The notes: generated by a model from the letters alone, not told the origin. A stretch of DNA of 6,893 nucleotides from an uncultured Porphyromonas sp. (GCA_946997275.1 CAMPUN010000059.1:1-6893); one strand, 5' to 3'; shown: positions 1 to 6,633, counted from the stretch's first letter. Numbers and translations: made by a program.

Positions 1-576
1 CGCAAGCGTCTCTCCTGGATCGTGGGTCGTGACACCTCGCAGCTCACCTTTGCGCAGATCCGCACCGCCGTCCTGGAGACGCTTGCGGAGAATCTCTCCG
101 ATGGGGTCATCGCTCCGCTCTTTTTCTACGCTCTGGGTGGCGTGCCGCTCATGATGGCTTATAAAATGATCAACACGCTCGACTCCATGATCGGCTACAA
201 AGACCAGCGCTACAAAGACTTCGGCTACTTTGCTGCACGTATCCTCGATGACGCTGCGAACTATATCCCGTCTCGTCTCACGGCGCTCCTGATGCTCCTC
301 GTGGCTCCGAGTCGGCGAGCCGTACGCACCGTATGGCGGGATGCACGCAAGCATGCCAGTCCTAATTCGGGCTATCCCGAGTCAGCTCTGGCAGGTATTC
401 TTGGGGTGCAGTTTGGCGGGCCCAACATCTACCACGGTATGCTCGTCGAGAAGCCCTATATCGGCACCCCGATCCATCCTGTCACCGCACAGACACTCCG
501 TCGCACCATCCGCATAGTCATCGCCGTCACCCTCCTCGCCAGTCTCCTCGTCCTCCTCACCTACCTCTACCGCTAG
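1..576 (+). CDS. cbiB: Adenosylcobinamide-phosphate synthase CbiB/CobD, C-terminal part (5' end outside window)
   Basis: Integral membrane enzyme of late cobalamin (B12) synthesis; the family joins the aminopropanol arm to adenosylcobyric acid to give adenosylcobinamide (phosphate). The reading frame is open from base 1, so 191 codons of a protein usually about 310-330 aa are present. A GTG at 22 is in frame but lies inside the conserved RLSWIVGRDT block, so it is not the start. Family hallmarks follow in order (window codons): ETLAENLSDGVIAPLFF (about 26-42), YKMINTLDSMIGYK (54-67), FAARILDDAANYIPSRLTA (77-95) and HASPNSGYPESALAG (118-132). A final hydrophobic segment (about 171-190) ends in a basic YR tail, as expected for the last membrane helix. 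It is followed by a 280-nt gap with its own repeat array and promoter, so it is probably not in the downstream operon. Identification is firm; the symbol could equally be written cobD. Confidence 0.93.
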   Translation, partial: RKRLSWIVGRDTSQLTFAQIRTAVLETLAENLSDGVIAPLFFYALGGVPLMMAYKMINTLDSMIGYKDQRYKDFGYFAARILDDAANYIPSRLTALLMLLVAPSRRAVRTVWRDARKHASPNSGYPESALAGILGVQFGGPNIYHGMLVEKPYIGTPIHPVTAQTLRRTIRIVIAVTLLASLLVLLTYLYR

Positions 577-594
577 TAGCGCCCCATCGTCCAT

Positions 595-764
595 TTCCTC
601 CGAGGAATTTCAAAACGCCTCCGTGGCTCTTTTTGATTTCCTCCCGAGGCGTGAGAAAACTCTTCGGACTTATGATTTCATTCCTCCGAAGTTTCACTTC
701 ATTCTTCCGAAGAATTTTTCATCGCCTCGGTGGAGAATCGAGACTTCCTCCTGAGAAGTTGAAA
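595..764. repeat. Degenerate tandem array of eight 21-22 bp units with internal dyads
   Basis: Read by eye, the gap after cbiB divides into eight consecutive units starting at 595, 616, 637, 659, 681, 702, 723 and 744 (lengths 21, 21, 22, 22, 21, 21, 21, 21). Each begins with a pyrimidine-rich block of the TTCCTCCGA / CGCCTCGG kind and ends in an A/T-rich stretch. Units 1 and 6 contain near-perfect dyads: TTCCTC-C-GAGGAA (595-607) and TTCTTC-C-GAAGAA (702-714). Unit 3 carries CCTC-CC-GAGG. Units 1-2 and 6-7 form the same A-B pair (TTCxTCCGAxGAATTT then CGCCTCxGTGG), suggesting a higher-order unit of about 42 bp. No ORF with coding character runs through it. It may be a bound-protein array, a structured RNA leader or 3' region, or a decayed repeat element; function unknown. 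Confidence 0.7.
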
Positions 765-812
765 TAGACTGGAAGAATCCAAACAAACAGCTACGATCTC
801 CGATAGATTTCT

Positions 813-820
813 TACCTTTG
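813..820 (+). promoter_or_regulatory. Bacteroidota-type -7 promoter box (TACCTTTG) for the redox operon
   Basis: TACCTTTG matches the Bacteroidota sigma-ABfr -7 consensus TAnnTTTG exactly. It lies 36 nt before the ATG at 857, implying a short leader of about 30 nt. No good -33 TTG is visible at the expected distance (around 790-794 reads AGCTA), so the upstream half is weak or activator-dependent. The tandem array ends about 48 nt upstream, close enough for an array-binding factor to influence this promoter. No comparable box was seen in the 28-66 nt gaps between the downstream genes, which fits one transcript. Confidence 0.6.
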
Positions 821-856
821 GGGCGATAGAGTCTATTCATCTAACCAAACATTCCA

Positions 857-1624
857 ATGAAATCAACTTATTTATATCTCTCTCTAGCTCTTCTGACGCT
901 AACTCTCCTGACTTCTTGTGGTCCCGATGCAAACAAGCCGACACCCGAGGTGACGGCACTCACGCTCAGTGCCACAACAGCTAACTTGTCAGTGGGCGAG
1001 ACCCTACAGCTCACAGCCTCCGTTACCCCAGCAGATGCTAAGGTGACCTTCACGACAGATAATGCTGTCGTAGCTACCGTCTGTGAGAAGGGGGTCGTCA
1101 AGGCAATCGCTCCTGGCACCGCTACAATCACGGCTCAGGCAGGTGACAAGAAGGCTACCTGCACCGTCACGGTAGTCCACGCTAAGGAGGAAAACGTGAC
1201 TCTCCTCAACAAGCTCGACGGCAAGAAGTATCCCTCAGGGAAGACCATCGACTATGTCGCCACTATATCCAAAGATGTGGAGAGTTATGCGCCAGAGCTC
1301 TTCTTTAGCGTCCTCAAGACGACGAAGTATACCGTATCGCTAAAGTTTGATCAGCCGATCTCTGGATCTATCTGTCTGGGGGAAAACTGCCTACCTGTTA
1401 CAGATCAGTCCGACTTCGGGAATACTATAGATCTACTAGCAGACGATGAGGAGAGTGCCTACCCTCCAAAGGAAAAGTATCAGCCGACATCTCTAGGCGC
1501 TCACATTGATATAACCACGCCTGCAGGGGAGACCTACAAGAACCGCTTGACCATCCAGCTCAAGCCTGCTGATGGTGGCGAGACGCTCTCCTGGACGGTC
1601 AACCTTGCCATAACGGTCAAGTAA
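857..1624 (+). CDS. Lipoprotein with Big_2 Ig-like domain and Cys-containing C-terminal domain
   Basis: 255 aa exported lipoprotein of unknown function. The N-terminus is a lipoprotein signal peptide with lipobox L18-T-S-C21, so the mature protein starts at lipidated Cys21. Residues about 33-106 form a bacterial Ig-like group 2 domain: the pattern VTALTLSATTANLSVGETLQL, then VVATVxxxGVVKAIAPGTATITA, then a closing ATCTVTV strand. Cys76 sits where this fold commonly has Asp or another polar residue, and Cys102 is in the last strand. Residues about 112-255 are beta-rich, contain a C173-LGEN-C178 pair, and end in alternating strands. This resembles loosely a beta-sandwich seen in many Bacteroidota surface proteins with a Cys-x-Gly-x-Cys-type loop, but I do not recognise it firmly. 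The start has an A-rich leader (ACCAAACATTCCA) and no Shine-Dalgarno, normal for the phylum. First gene of the cluster; 28 nt to the thioredoxin gene. Likely a surface or periplasmic adhesion or partner subunit (inference). Confidence 0.85.
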   Translation: MKSTYLYLSLALLTLTLLTSCGPDANKPTPEVTALTLSATTANLSVGETLQLTASVTPADAKVTFTTDNAVVATVCEKGVVKAIAPGTATITAQAGDKKATCTVTVVHAKEENVTLLNKLDGKKYPSGKTIDYVATISKDVESYAPELFFSVLKTTKYTVSLKFDQPISGSICLGENCLPVTDQSDFGNTIDLLADDEESAYPPKEKYQPTSLGAHIDITTPAGETYKNRLTIQLKPADGGETLSWTVNLAITVK

Positions 1625-1652
1625 TCTACACTCACGACTAACAGACACAGAC

Positions 1653-2144
1653 ATGAAGCATATTCTCACGATACTACTCTCCCTCATCGTAGTCTCCCTA
1701 GCACAGGCACAGCTACCTCAGGTCGAGCTCAAGGACCTGCAGAACAATGTGGTCAACACAAGCGAACTGAGCAACGAGGGCAAGCCCTTTATCATCTCAT
1801 TCTTTGCCACCTGGTGCAAACCTTGTCTGCGTGAGCTCAAGGCGATTCACGAGGAGTACGTCGACTGGCAGGAGGAGACGGGCGTCAAGCTCATCGCTGT
1901 CTCCATCGATGAGGGGCAAAACGCTGACCGCGTCAAGCCACTAGTCGATGCCCTAGGCTTTGAGTATGAGGTGCTCCTAGATCCCAATGGGGACTTCAAG
2001 CGAGCTATGAATGTCAACATGATTCCTCATGTCTTCGTCATTGATGGCAAGGGGCGTGTCGCATTCTCTCATAGTGGCTACACCGAGGGTGGTGAGCAGG
2101 AGCTCATCGCTAAGGTACGTGAGCTACTAGCCTCTGAGGAGTAG
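1653..2144 (+). CDS. Periplasmic TlpA-like thioredoxin (WCKPC)
   Basis: 163 aa TlpA/ResA-type thiol-disulfide oxidoreductase. A Sec signal peptide (residues 1-19, LAQA then Gln20) directs it to the periplasm with no lipobox or retained anchor. The thioredoxin fold covers about 22-160: the FFATWCKPCLREL active site with redox pair Cys55/Cys58, then IAVSIDEGQN, then the cis-Pro loop MIPHVFVIDGKGRV with Pro125 facing the active site. These are the only two cysteines in the protein, as expected for a dedicated dithiol enzyme. Lys-Pro between the cysteines resembles reducing members such as TlpA rather than oxidising DsbA. It sits between a lipoprotein with two Cys pairs and an outer-membrane protein with one Cys pair, so those are its most obvious local substrates (inference). 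How it would be re-reduced is not encoded here; no DsbD/CcdA-type gene is in the window. Confidence 0.93.
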   Translation: MKHILTILLSLIVVSLAQAQLPQVELKDLQNNVVNTSELSNEGKPFIISFFATWCKPCLRELKAIHEEYVDWQEETGVKLIAVSIDEGQNADRVKPLVDALGFEYEVLLDPNGDFKRAMNVNMIPHVFVIDGKGRVAFSHSGYTEGGEQELIAKVRELLASEE

Positions 2145-2210
2145 TCGCGGGACGCTCTGACACACTGCATCTATCACACATTCTCTCTTTAGACACTTAC
2201 CACTGAACCT

Positions 2211-3929
2211 ATGCGGCACTTCGTACAGCGGCTCTGCCTCCTCTCATGGCTCTCTATAGCTGGTCTTACCGTTCTCTCTGCGCAGAGCAAGAGCGAGTGG
2301 AAAGCGTGGAACAAGTTCAAGCCTTCCTTTAGCGTGCAGAGCGATATGCTCTTTTCCCTAGACGATAAAGCTAACGGACACGAGTCATGGATGGGCAATA
2401 GCTACATCACGGGCACGCTGCGCAACAACTACCTTGAGCTGGGACTACGCTACGAAGACTTGCTCCGCCCGATGCCAGGTCACGAGCCTGAGCAGGGACG
2501 AGGCATACCGCATCTGCACCTCAAGGGGTTCATAGGCAAGTATGGCGAGGTGACGCTGGGAGACTTTTACGATCAGTTTGGCTCTGGCATCCTCTTCCGC
2601 AGCTATGAGGAGCGCACGCTCGGCATCGACAATGCCGTACGAGGGGTCCACGTAGCCCTCACCCCCTACGACGGAGTTCGACTCAAGGGCTTCACGGGAC
2701 AGCAGCGCAACTACTTCGACCGCTCCTTCCGCCTCTTTCACAAGGAGCGTGGATTCATATCAGGAGGCGATGGCGAGCTAGCGATACATCAGTGGGTGCC
2801 AGCACTGAGAGACCACCAGATGACCCTTACACTGGGGGGCTCTTATGTCAACAAGGTCGAGGGCGATGAAGTCATCCCCGTAGAGACCACTGGTATGACT
2901 GGGGCGATGCGGCTCAACCTGCCCCGTCAGGTGCACGCCTTCGGAGGGCGCGCTAAGTTTACACTCGGGGGCTGGGTGCTCAATGGCGAGTACGCTTACA
3001 AGAGTAGCGACCCCACAGCGAGCAACCACTACATCTACGCTCCTGGCTCGGTAGCCATGCTCTCGACCTCCTACTCACAGCGTGGACTGAGCCTCCTACT
3101 ACAGGCGAAGCGTAGTGAGAACTTTAACTTCCTCTCCGCACGCTCTTCCGTAGGTACGCCACTTCATATCAATCACCTGCCAGCTTTTACCGCTAATCAC
3201 ACCTACACCCTCGCAGCGCTCTACCCCTATGCCACACAGCCAGAGGGCGAGTGGGCACTCCAGGGAGATGTGCGCTACACGATCCCGAGAGGTACCCTAC
3301 TAGGTGGTAAGTACGGCACGAGTCTGCGGGTCAACTATGCACATGTACGAGGACTCAAGAGCGTCGCTACCGACCGGCTCCCACTAGGCGCCGAGGAGAG
3401 CAAGTTATACGGCACAGACGGATATCAGCATCCCTTCTTTGGGATGGGAGAGCTCTACTACTCCGACTTCAACTTCGAGCTGAGCAAAAAGTTTTCTCGT
3501 ACGGTCTCTCTGACCTTTGAGTACTATCATCAGATCTACAACCAGCTGGTGGTCGAGGGACACGCGATCAATAACCCGCTCGTCTATAGCAACATCTTCG
3601 TCCTCGACGGTAAGTTCAGACTAGCTCCGCGCTACACGCTACGCACCGAGCTACAATATCTAAACAGTCGTCAGGCTGAGGGGAGCTGGCTCTTTGGGTT
3701 AGCCGAGCTATCCGTAGCGCCTAACTGGATGCTCACCCTCTCTGATCAGTACAATATAGATGCGACCAAGGAGCACTACTACATGGGCTCACTTACCTAC
3801 GCCATGGGCAATCACCGCCTACAGCTCGGCTACGGACGTACACGCGCTGGGGTTAATTGTTCGGGAGGCGTCTGCCGCTATATGCCCGAGACAAAGGGAA
3901 TATACCTAAGCTACAACGGATCCTTCTAG
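2211..3929 (+). CDS. DUF6029-type outer-membrane beta-barrel protein
   Basis: 572 aa with a Sec signal peptide (about 1-24, VLSA then Gln25). The rest is a run of alternating amphipathic strands rich in Tyr, Leu and Gly, ending KGIYLSYNGSF with a C-terminal Phe, the usual signal for BAM-assembled barrels. The segment EVTLGDFYDQFGSGILFRSYEERTLGIDNAVRG (about 113-145) is the block I associate with the Bacteroidota family DUF6029, whose function is unknown. The mature protein has only two cysteines, Cys550 and Cys555 in CSGGVCRYMPETKG, immediately before the last strand; this implies a small disulfide-closed hairpin. There is no TonB-dependent-receptor plug or TonB box, so it is not a SusC-type transporter. 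It is 66 nt after the thioredoxin gene and 41 nt before the Omp28-like gene, placing it at the centre of a redox gene set. Probable role: outer-membrane porin, channel or scaffold for the neighbouring lipoproteins (inference). Confidence 0.85.
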   Translation: MRHFVQRLCLLSWLSIAGLTVLSAQSKSEWKAWNKFKPSFSVQSDMLFSLDDKANGHESWMGNSYITGTLRNNYLELGLRYEDLLRPMPGHEPEQGRGIPHLHLKGFIGKYGEVTLGDFYDQFGSGILFRSYEERTLGIDNAVRGVHVALTPYDGVRLKGFTGQQRNYFDRSFRLFHKERGFISGGDGELAIHQWVPALRDHQMTLTLGGSYVNKVEGDEVIPVETTGMTGAMRLNLPRQVHAFGGRAKFTLGGWVLNGEYAYKSSDPTASNHYIYAPGSVAMLSTSYSQRGLSLLLQAKRSENFNFLSARSSVGTPLHINHLPAFTANHTYTLAALYPYATQPEGEWALQGDVRYTIPRGTLLGGKYGTSLRVNYAHVRGLKSVATDRLPLGAEESKLYGTDGYQHPFFGMGELYYSDFNFELSKKFSRTVSLTFEYYHQIYNQLVVEGHAINNPLVYSNIFVLDGKFRLAPRYTLRTELQYLNSRQAEGSWLFGLAELSVAPNWMLTLSDQYNIDATKEHYYMGSLTYAMGNHRLQLGYGRTRAGVNCSGGVCRYMPETKGIYLSYNGSF

Positions 3930-3970
3930 CGCTCCGCCACCTCATTCACGCATTTGACTATAACATTGAG

Positions 3971-4816
3971 ATGAAACTATCTATACGCTATACCATCCTC
4001 TCTGCTTTAGCCCTGCTCCTCATGGTCTCTTGCAAGCCTATGCCAGAGAGCGAGCGACTCATCCCCAATGAGATGGAGACTACCAAGGGACGCGCCGTAC
4101 TCATCGAGGACTACAGCGGTGTGCGCTGTAGCAACTGCCCAGGCGCTGCCAAGATGATCACCAAGGTTGCCGAAGCCCATGGGGACAAGGTCGTCATCGT
4201 AGCGCTCCACGGGAGCAACAATGCCAGGGTCGGTACGGATCCTCAGGTTGATCCCAAGGAACTATATAGTCCCGAGGCAAAGACCTACTTCGAGCGACTC
4301 CAGGCGGGAGGCTCCTTGCCCGTCGCTACCTTCAATCGTCGTCCACTCCCCAGCAATGGTGGCAAGACTTATAACACCAGTCCTTCTCAGTGGCCCGCCG
4401 AGATGCAAGCGGTACGTGAACTTCCACAGCTCTACAAGATCGACCTGCAGGTCTCCGAAAGCGACCGAAAGGTAACGACCCGTTGCACCGCCAAGGCACT
4501 GGACCCAGCTACCCAAGGGACAGCGCCCGAGCTATACCTACAGCTCTGGCTCATCGAGGACGACATCGTAGCTCCTCAGCTCTTCAGTGAAGGTCTCAAA
4601 GCAGATCATCAGCACAATCACATCTTCCGTCAGACGCTCAACGGTATTGACGGGGAGCCTTACCAGCTCGGTCAGAGCTACGACAAGACCAGCGCCATCG
4701 AGCGCGAGGTCATCGTGCCCGATCACTGCTCCGTCGTCGCTATCCTCTACGACCACAAGACTGGCGAGGTCTACGAGGTCGCTAAGGCTCCACTCAGGGG
4801 TAATCCCACTAAATAA
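3971..4816 (+). CDS. Omp28-family lipoprotein with thioredoxin-like fold (CSNC)
   Basis: 281 aa. I start at ATG 3971 because it gives a clean lipoprotein signal (MKLSIRYTILSALALLLMVSC, lipidated Cys21). The longer in-frame start at 3857 would overlap the upstream gene by 73 nt and put a non-signal-like stretch in front. The mature protein shows the Omp28 pattern: VLIEDYSGVRCSNCPGAAK with Cys53/Cys56 in the thioredoxin active-site position, then a SLPVATFNRR loop with Pro117 as cis-Pro. The C-terminal beta domain has LWLIEDDIVAPQ (about 192-203) and HNHIFRQTLNG (about 215-225). Trp is absent from the active site, as is usual in this family, so redox activity is uncertain. Cys172 and Cys253 could form a structural disulfide. 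Omp28 proteins were first described as P. gingivalis outer-membrane lipoproteins; their role is poorly defined. Gene order suggests work alongside the DUF6029 barrel and the T9SS thioredoxin. Confidence 0.9.
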   Translation: MKLSIRYTILSALALLLMVSCKPMPESERLIPNEMETTKGRAVLIEDYSGVRCSNCPGAAKMITKVAEAHGDKVVIVALHGSNNARVGTDPQVDPKELYSPEAKTYFERLQAGGSLPVATFNRRPLPSNGGKTYNTSPSQWPAEMQAVRELPQLYKIDLQVSESDRKVTTRCTAKALDPATQGTAPELYLQLWLIEDDIVAPQLFSEGLKADHQHNHIFRQTLNGIDGEPYQLGQSYDKTSAIEREVIVPDHCSVVAILYDHKTGEVYEVAKAPLRGNPTK

Positions 4817-4858
4817 CTAGAAAGCAAAAGCTCAACAACAAGTCAAACAGAATAACTT

Positions 4859-6619
4859 ATGAACAAACTAATTACTCGCTTAGCGCTAAGTATCACACTC
4901 GTTGGAGGCATGCTCCTACCTGCGACTCAAGCTACGGCACAGCAACAGCTCGTAGCGCCAAATCTCCCGCTCGTTGAGAGCTCTACCGCCAGTGGAGCGT
5001 CACAGCTCCGAGCTGGTCAAACTAATCACTGGTTTTACCAGCTCTCTACTTCACAGTATGTTGCCAAGGACATCAATGGCAAGGAGTACAACATCGATGA
5101 GATCTTCAAGTCTGGCAAAGCAATCATGATTGACTTCTCAGCGGTGTGGTGTCCTCCCTGCTGGGGGCTTCACACCTCTGGTATCTTGGAGGAGCTATAT
5201 GCCAAGTTCGGTCCTAAGGGAACGGATCAAATTGAGCTCTTTTGGGTCGGAGCGGATCCAAGGTCCACCATCAGTGCAATCAAAGGATCTGGCGGAAACA
5301 CTCAGGGTGACTGGACTAAGGACAGTAAGGGCAATCCTGTCCCCTATCCCGTCTTCTCGGACAAAAAGATGTTTTCCATGCTGAACATCGGAATAGTTGC
5401 ATTTCCTACGCTAGTCCTCATCGGCCCAGGCAATAAGTGGACCGATTGTAGAGCAGAGGTAGCCACAAAGGATACAGAGTTCAAGGCGTTTGCAGAGCTT
5501 TTGGACCTCTTTGCGACTAAGAAAGACAAGCCTAAGGCTGTGCGTTTTGCAGATCCGACAGCACTTTATGTCGGAGAGACCCGCACGATGAGACTCAACT
5601 ACGAGAGCCTTGTTCCCGTCACCAATGTTGTATGGAACGCTCCAAAAGAACTTACCCTCACCAAGGTGACCGACACCGAGTACACGATAGCAGCCAGCAA
5701 GGTTGGCTCCTACGAGATTGAGGCTACCGTAACTAATGAGAACGGTAGCACCACAGGCAAGGCAACCATCACCGTATCTGAGCCTATCTCCAGCTATCCC
5801 TTCTTCTGTGGCATGGACAATAAAGAGCAGCTCGACAAGGGATGGAGATCTATCGATCACGACGGCGACGGATTTGGCTTTGACTCCTATATGGGAGGCG
5901 GATTTTTGGCACGTCTTGGACTTAGCTTCACAGATAATAGTTATAAGCCAGGTGCTGAGAATAGTGCTGACCTCCTCATATCTTGGGGAACCGTCTTACC
6001 TGTCTCAGCTACGGTACAAGATGGTGAAGCGCACTTCGGTACACAAAAGATCAAGCCCAAGAACGAGCTTCTCTCCGCACCTATGCTCATACCAGCTGAT
6101 GCCGCAAAGCCAACCTTCTCTTGCTATATTATGAGCGTCTTGGGTGCTCCGAGAGCTGATCAGCTCAAGGTCATGGTCTCTGAGCTCAATGGCACACCTG
6201 TAGAGCTACTAGAACCTCAAAGCCCAAAGAAATCTGGCTGGAAACTCATCTCTGCAGATCTATCTGCTTACAAGGGTAAGACGATCCAGCTCTCGCTAAT
6301 ACCCGTAGTCAATGGAACAAGTGGTCTCTCTATAGACCAGCTACGTGTCACCATGGATGGCAAGACCGATGTAGAGGCTCCTACGCTAAGCCTAGAGACG
6401 ACTCTCTACCCGAACCCCGTCAGCGACTACGTCACCGTCCGCACACGTGTCGGCAGCACCATCGAGCTCTTTGCTGCTGATGGCACGATGCTCTCCACGA
6501 CGCAGGCTACGGGTGAGCGCACCACGATAGCGCTCGCACAGCTACCTGCAGGACGCTATATAGCACGCATCACCTCGCTAGAGGGTGAGGTAGTCTTCCG
6601 CCCACTCATCATCGAGTAA
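4859..6619 (+). CDS. T9SS-secreted multidomain thioredoxin (WCPPC, Ig-like, adhesin-like jelly roll, sorting CTD)
   Basis: 586 aa secreted protein with five parts. (a) Sec signal peptide, residues 1-27, cleaving ATA before Gln28. (b) Thioredoxin domain about 60-220: AIMIDFSAVWCPPCWGL with Cys98/Cys101, and cis-Pro183 in VAFPTLVLIGP. (c) PKD/Ig-like domain about 228-308, ending TTGKATITVSEP. (d) Jelly-roll domain about 312-500 like the cleaved-adhesin domains of gingipains: GWRSIDHDGDGFGFDSY with an acidic Ca-site-like cluster, closing with LSIDQLRVTMDG. (e) T9SS C-terminal sorting domain about 512-586: LYPNPVSDYVTV, LPAGRYIARI and terminal VVFRPLIIE. The last domain should be removed on secretion and the protein attached to A-LPS or released. 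Extra cysteines are Cys197, Cys317 and Cys422. Overall plan (thioredoxin plus CTD) recalls P. gingivalis HBP35 but is much longer. Last gene of the cluster; terminator begins about 60 nt downstream. No haem-binding motif was identified. Confidence 0.93.
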   Translation: MNKLITRLALSITLVGGMLLPATQATAQQQLVAPNLPLVESSTASGASQLRAGQTNHWFYQLSTSQYVAKDINGKEYNIDEIFKSGKAIMIDFSAVWCPPCWGLHTSGILEELYAKFGPKGTDQIELFWVGADPRSTISAIKGSGGNTQGDWTKDSKGNPVPYPVFSDKKMFSMLNIGIVAFPTLVLIGPGNKWTDCRAEVATKDTEFKAFAELLDLFATKKDKPKAVRFADPTALYVGETRTMRLNYESLVPVTNVVWNAPKELTLTKVTDTEYTIAASKVGSYEIEATVTNENGSTTGKATITVSEPISSYPFFCGMDNKEQLDKGWRSIDHDGDGFGFDSYMGGGFLARLGLSFTDNSYKPGAENSADLLISWGTVLPVSATVQDGEAHFGTQKIKPKNELLSAPMLIPADAAKPTFSCYIMSVLGAPRADQLKVMVSELNGTPVELLEPQSPKKSGWKLISADLSAYKGKTIQLSLIPVVNGTSGLSIDQLRVTMDGKTDVEAPTLSLETTLYPNPVSDYVTVRTRVGSTIELFAADGTMLSTTQATGERTTIALAQLPAGRYIARITSLEGEVVFRPLIIE

Positions 6620-6633
6620 GCTTCCAGACAAAC

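Noticed and set aside
616..635. Rho-independent terminator for cbiB (GCC-TCCGT-GGC followed by TCTTTTT)
   Set aside because: The T-run is good but the stem is only three base pairs, too weak to call. It may help termination as part of the array.
595..764. CRISPR array interpretation of the 21-22 bp periodic repeats
   Set aside because: Units are contiguous and degenerate, with no unique spacers between identical repeats and no cas gene in the window.
868..1131. Minus-strand 87-codon ORF opposite the Big_2 lipoprotein
   Set aside because: Antisense to an intact lipobox and Ig-like domain; low-complexity Val/Ser/Ala translation typical of an antisense shadow.
2145..2210. Separate promoter for the DUF6029 gene in the 66-nt gap
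   Set aside because: No TAnnTTTG box and no hairpin were found, so read-through from the upstream gene is the simpler reading.
2211..3929. TonB-dependent receptor or SusC-type transporter
   Set aside because: No plug domain, TonB box or SusD partner; at 572 aa it is also too short for that family.
5411..5860. Minus-strand 149-codon ORF inside the T9SS thioredoxin gene
   Set aside because: Fully antisense to strongly recognisable thioredoxin and Ig-like domains; composition is not that of a known family and no start context supports it.
5736..6134. Plus-strand 132-codon ORF in another frame of the T9SS thioredoxin gene
   Set aside because: Shadow frame inside the jelly-roll region; no family resemblance, and the overlapping frame explains the sequence.
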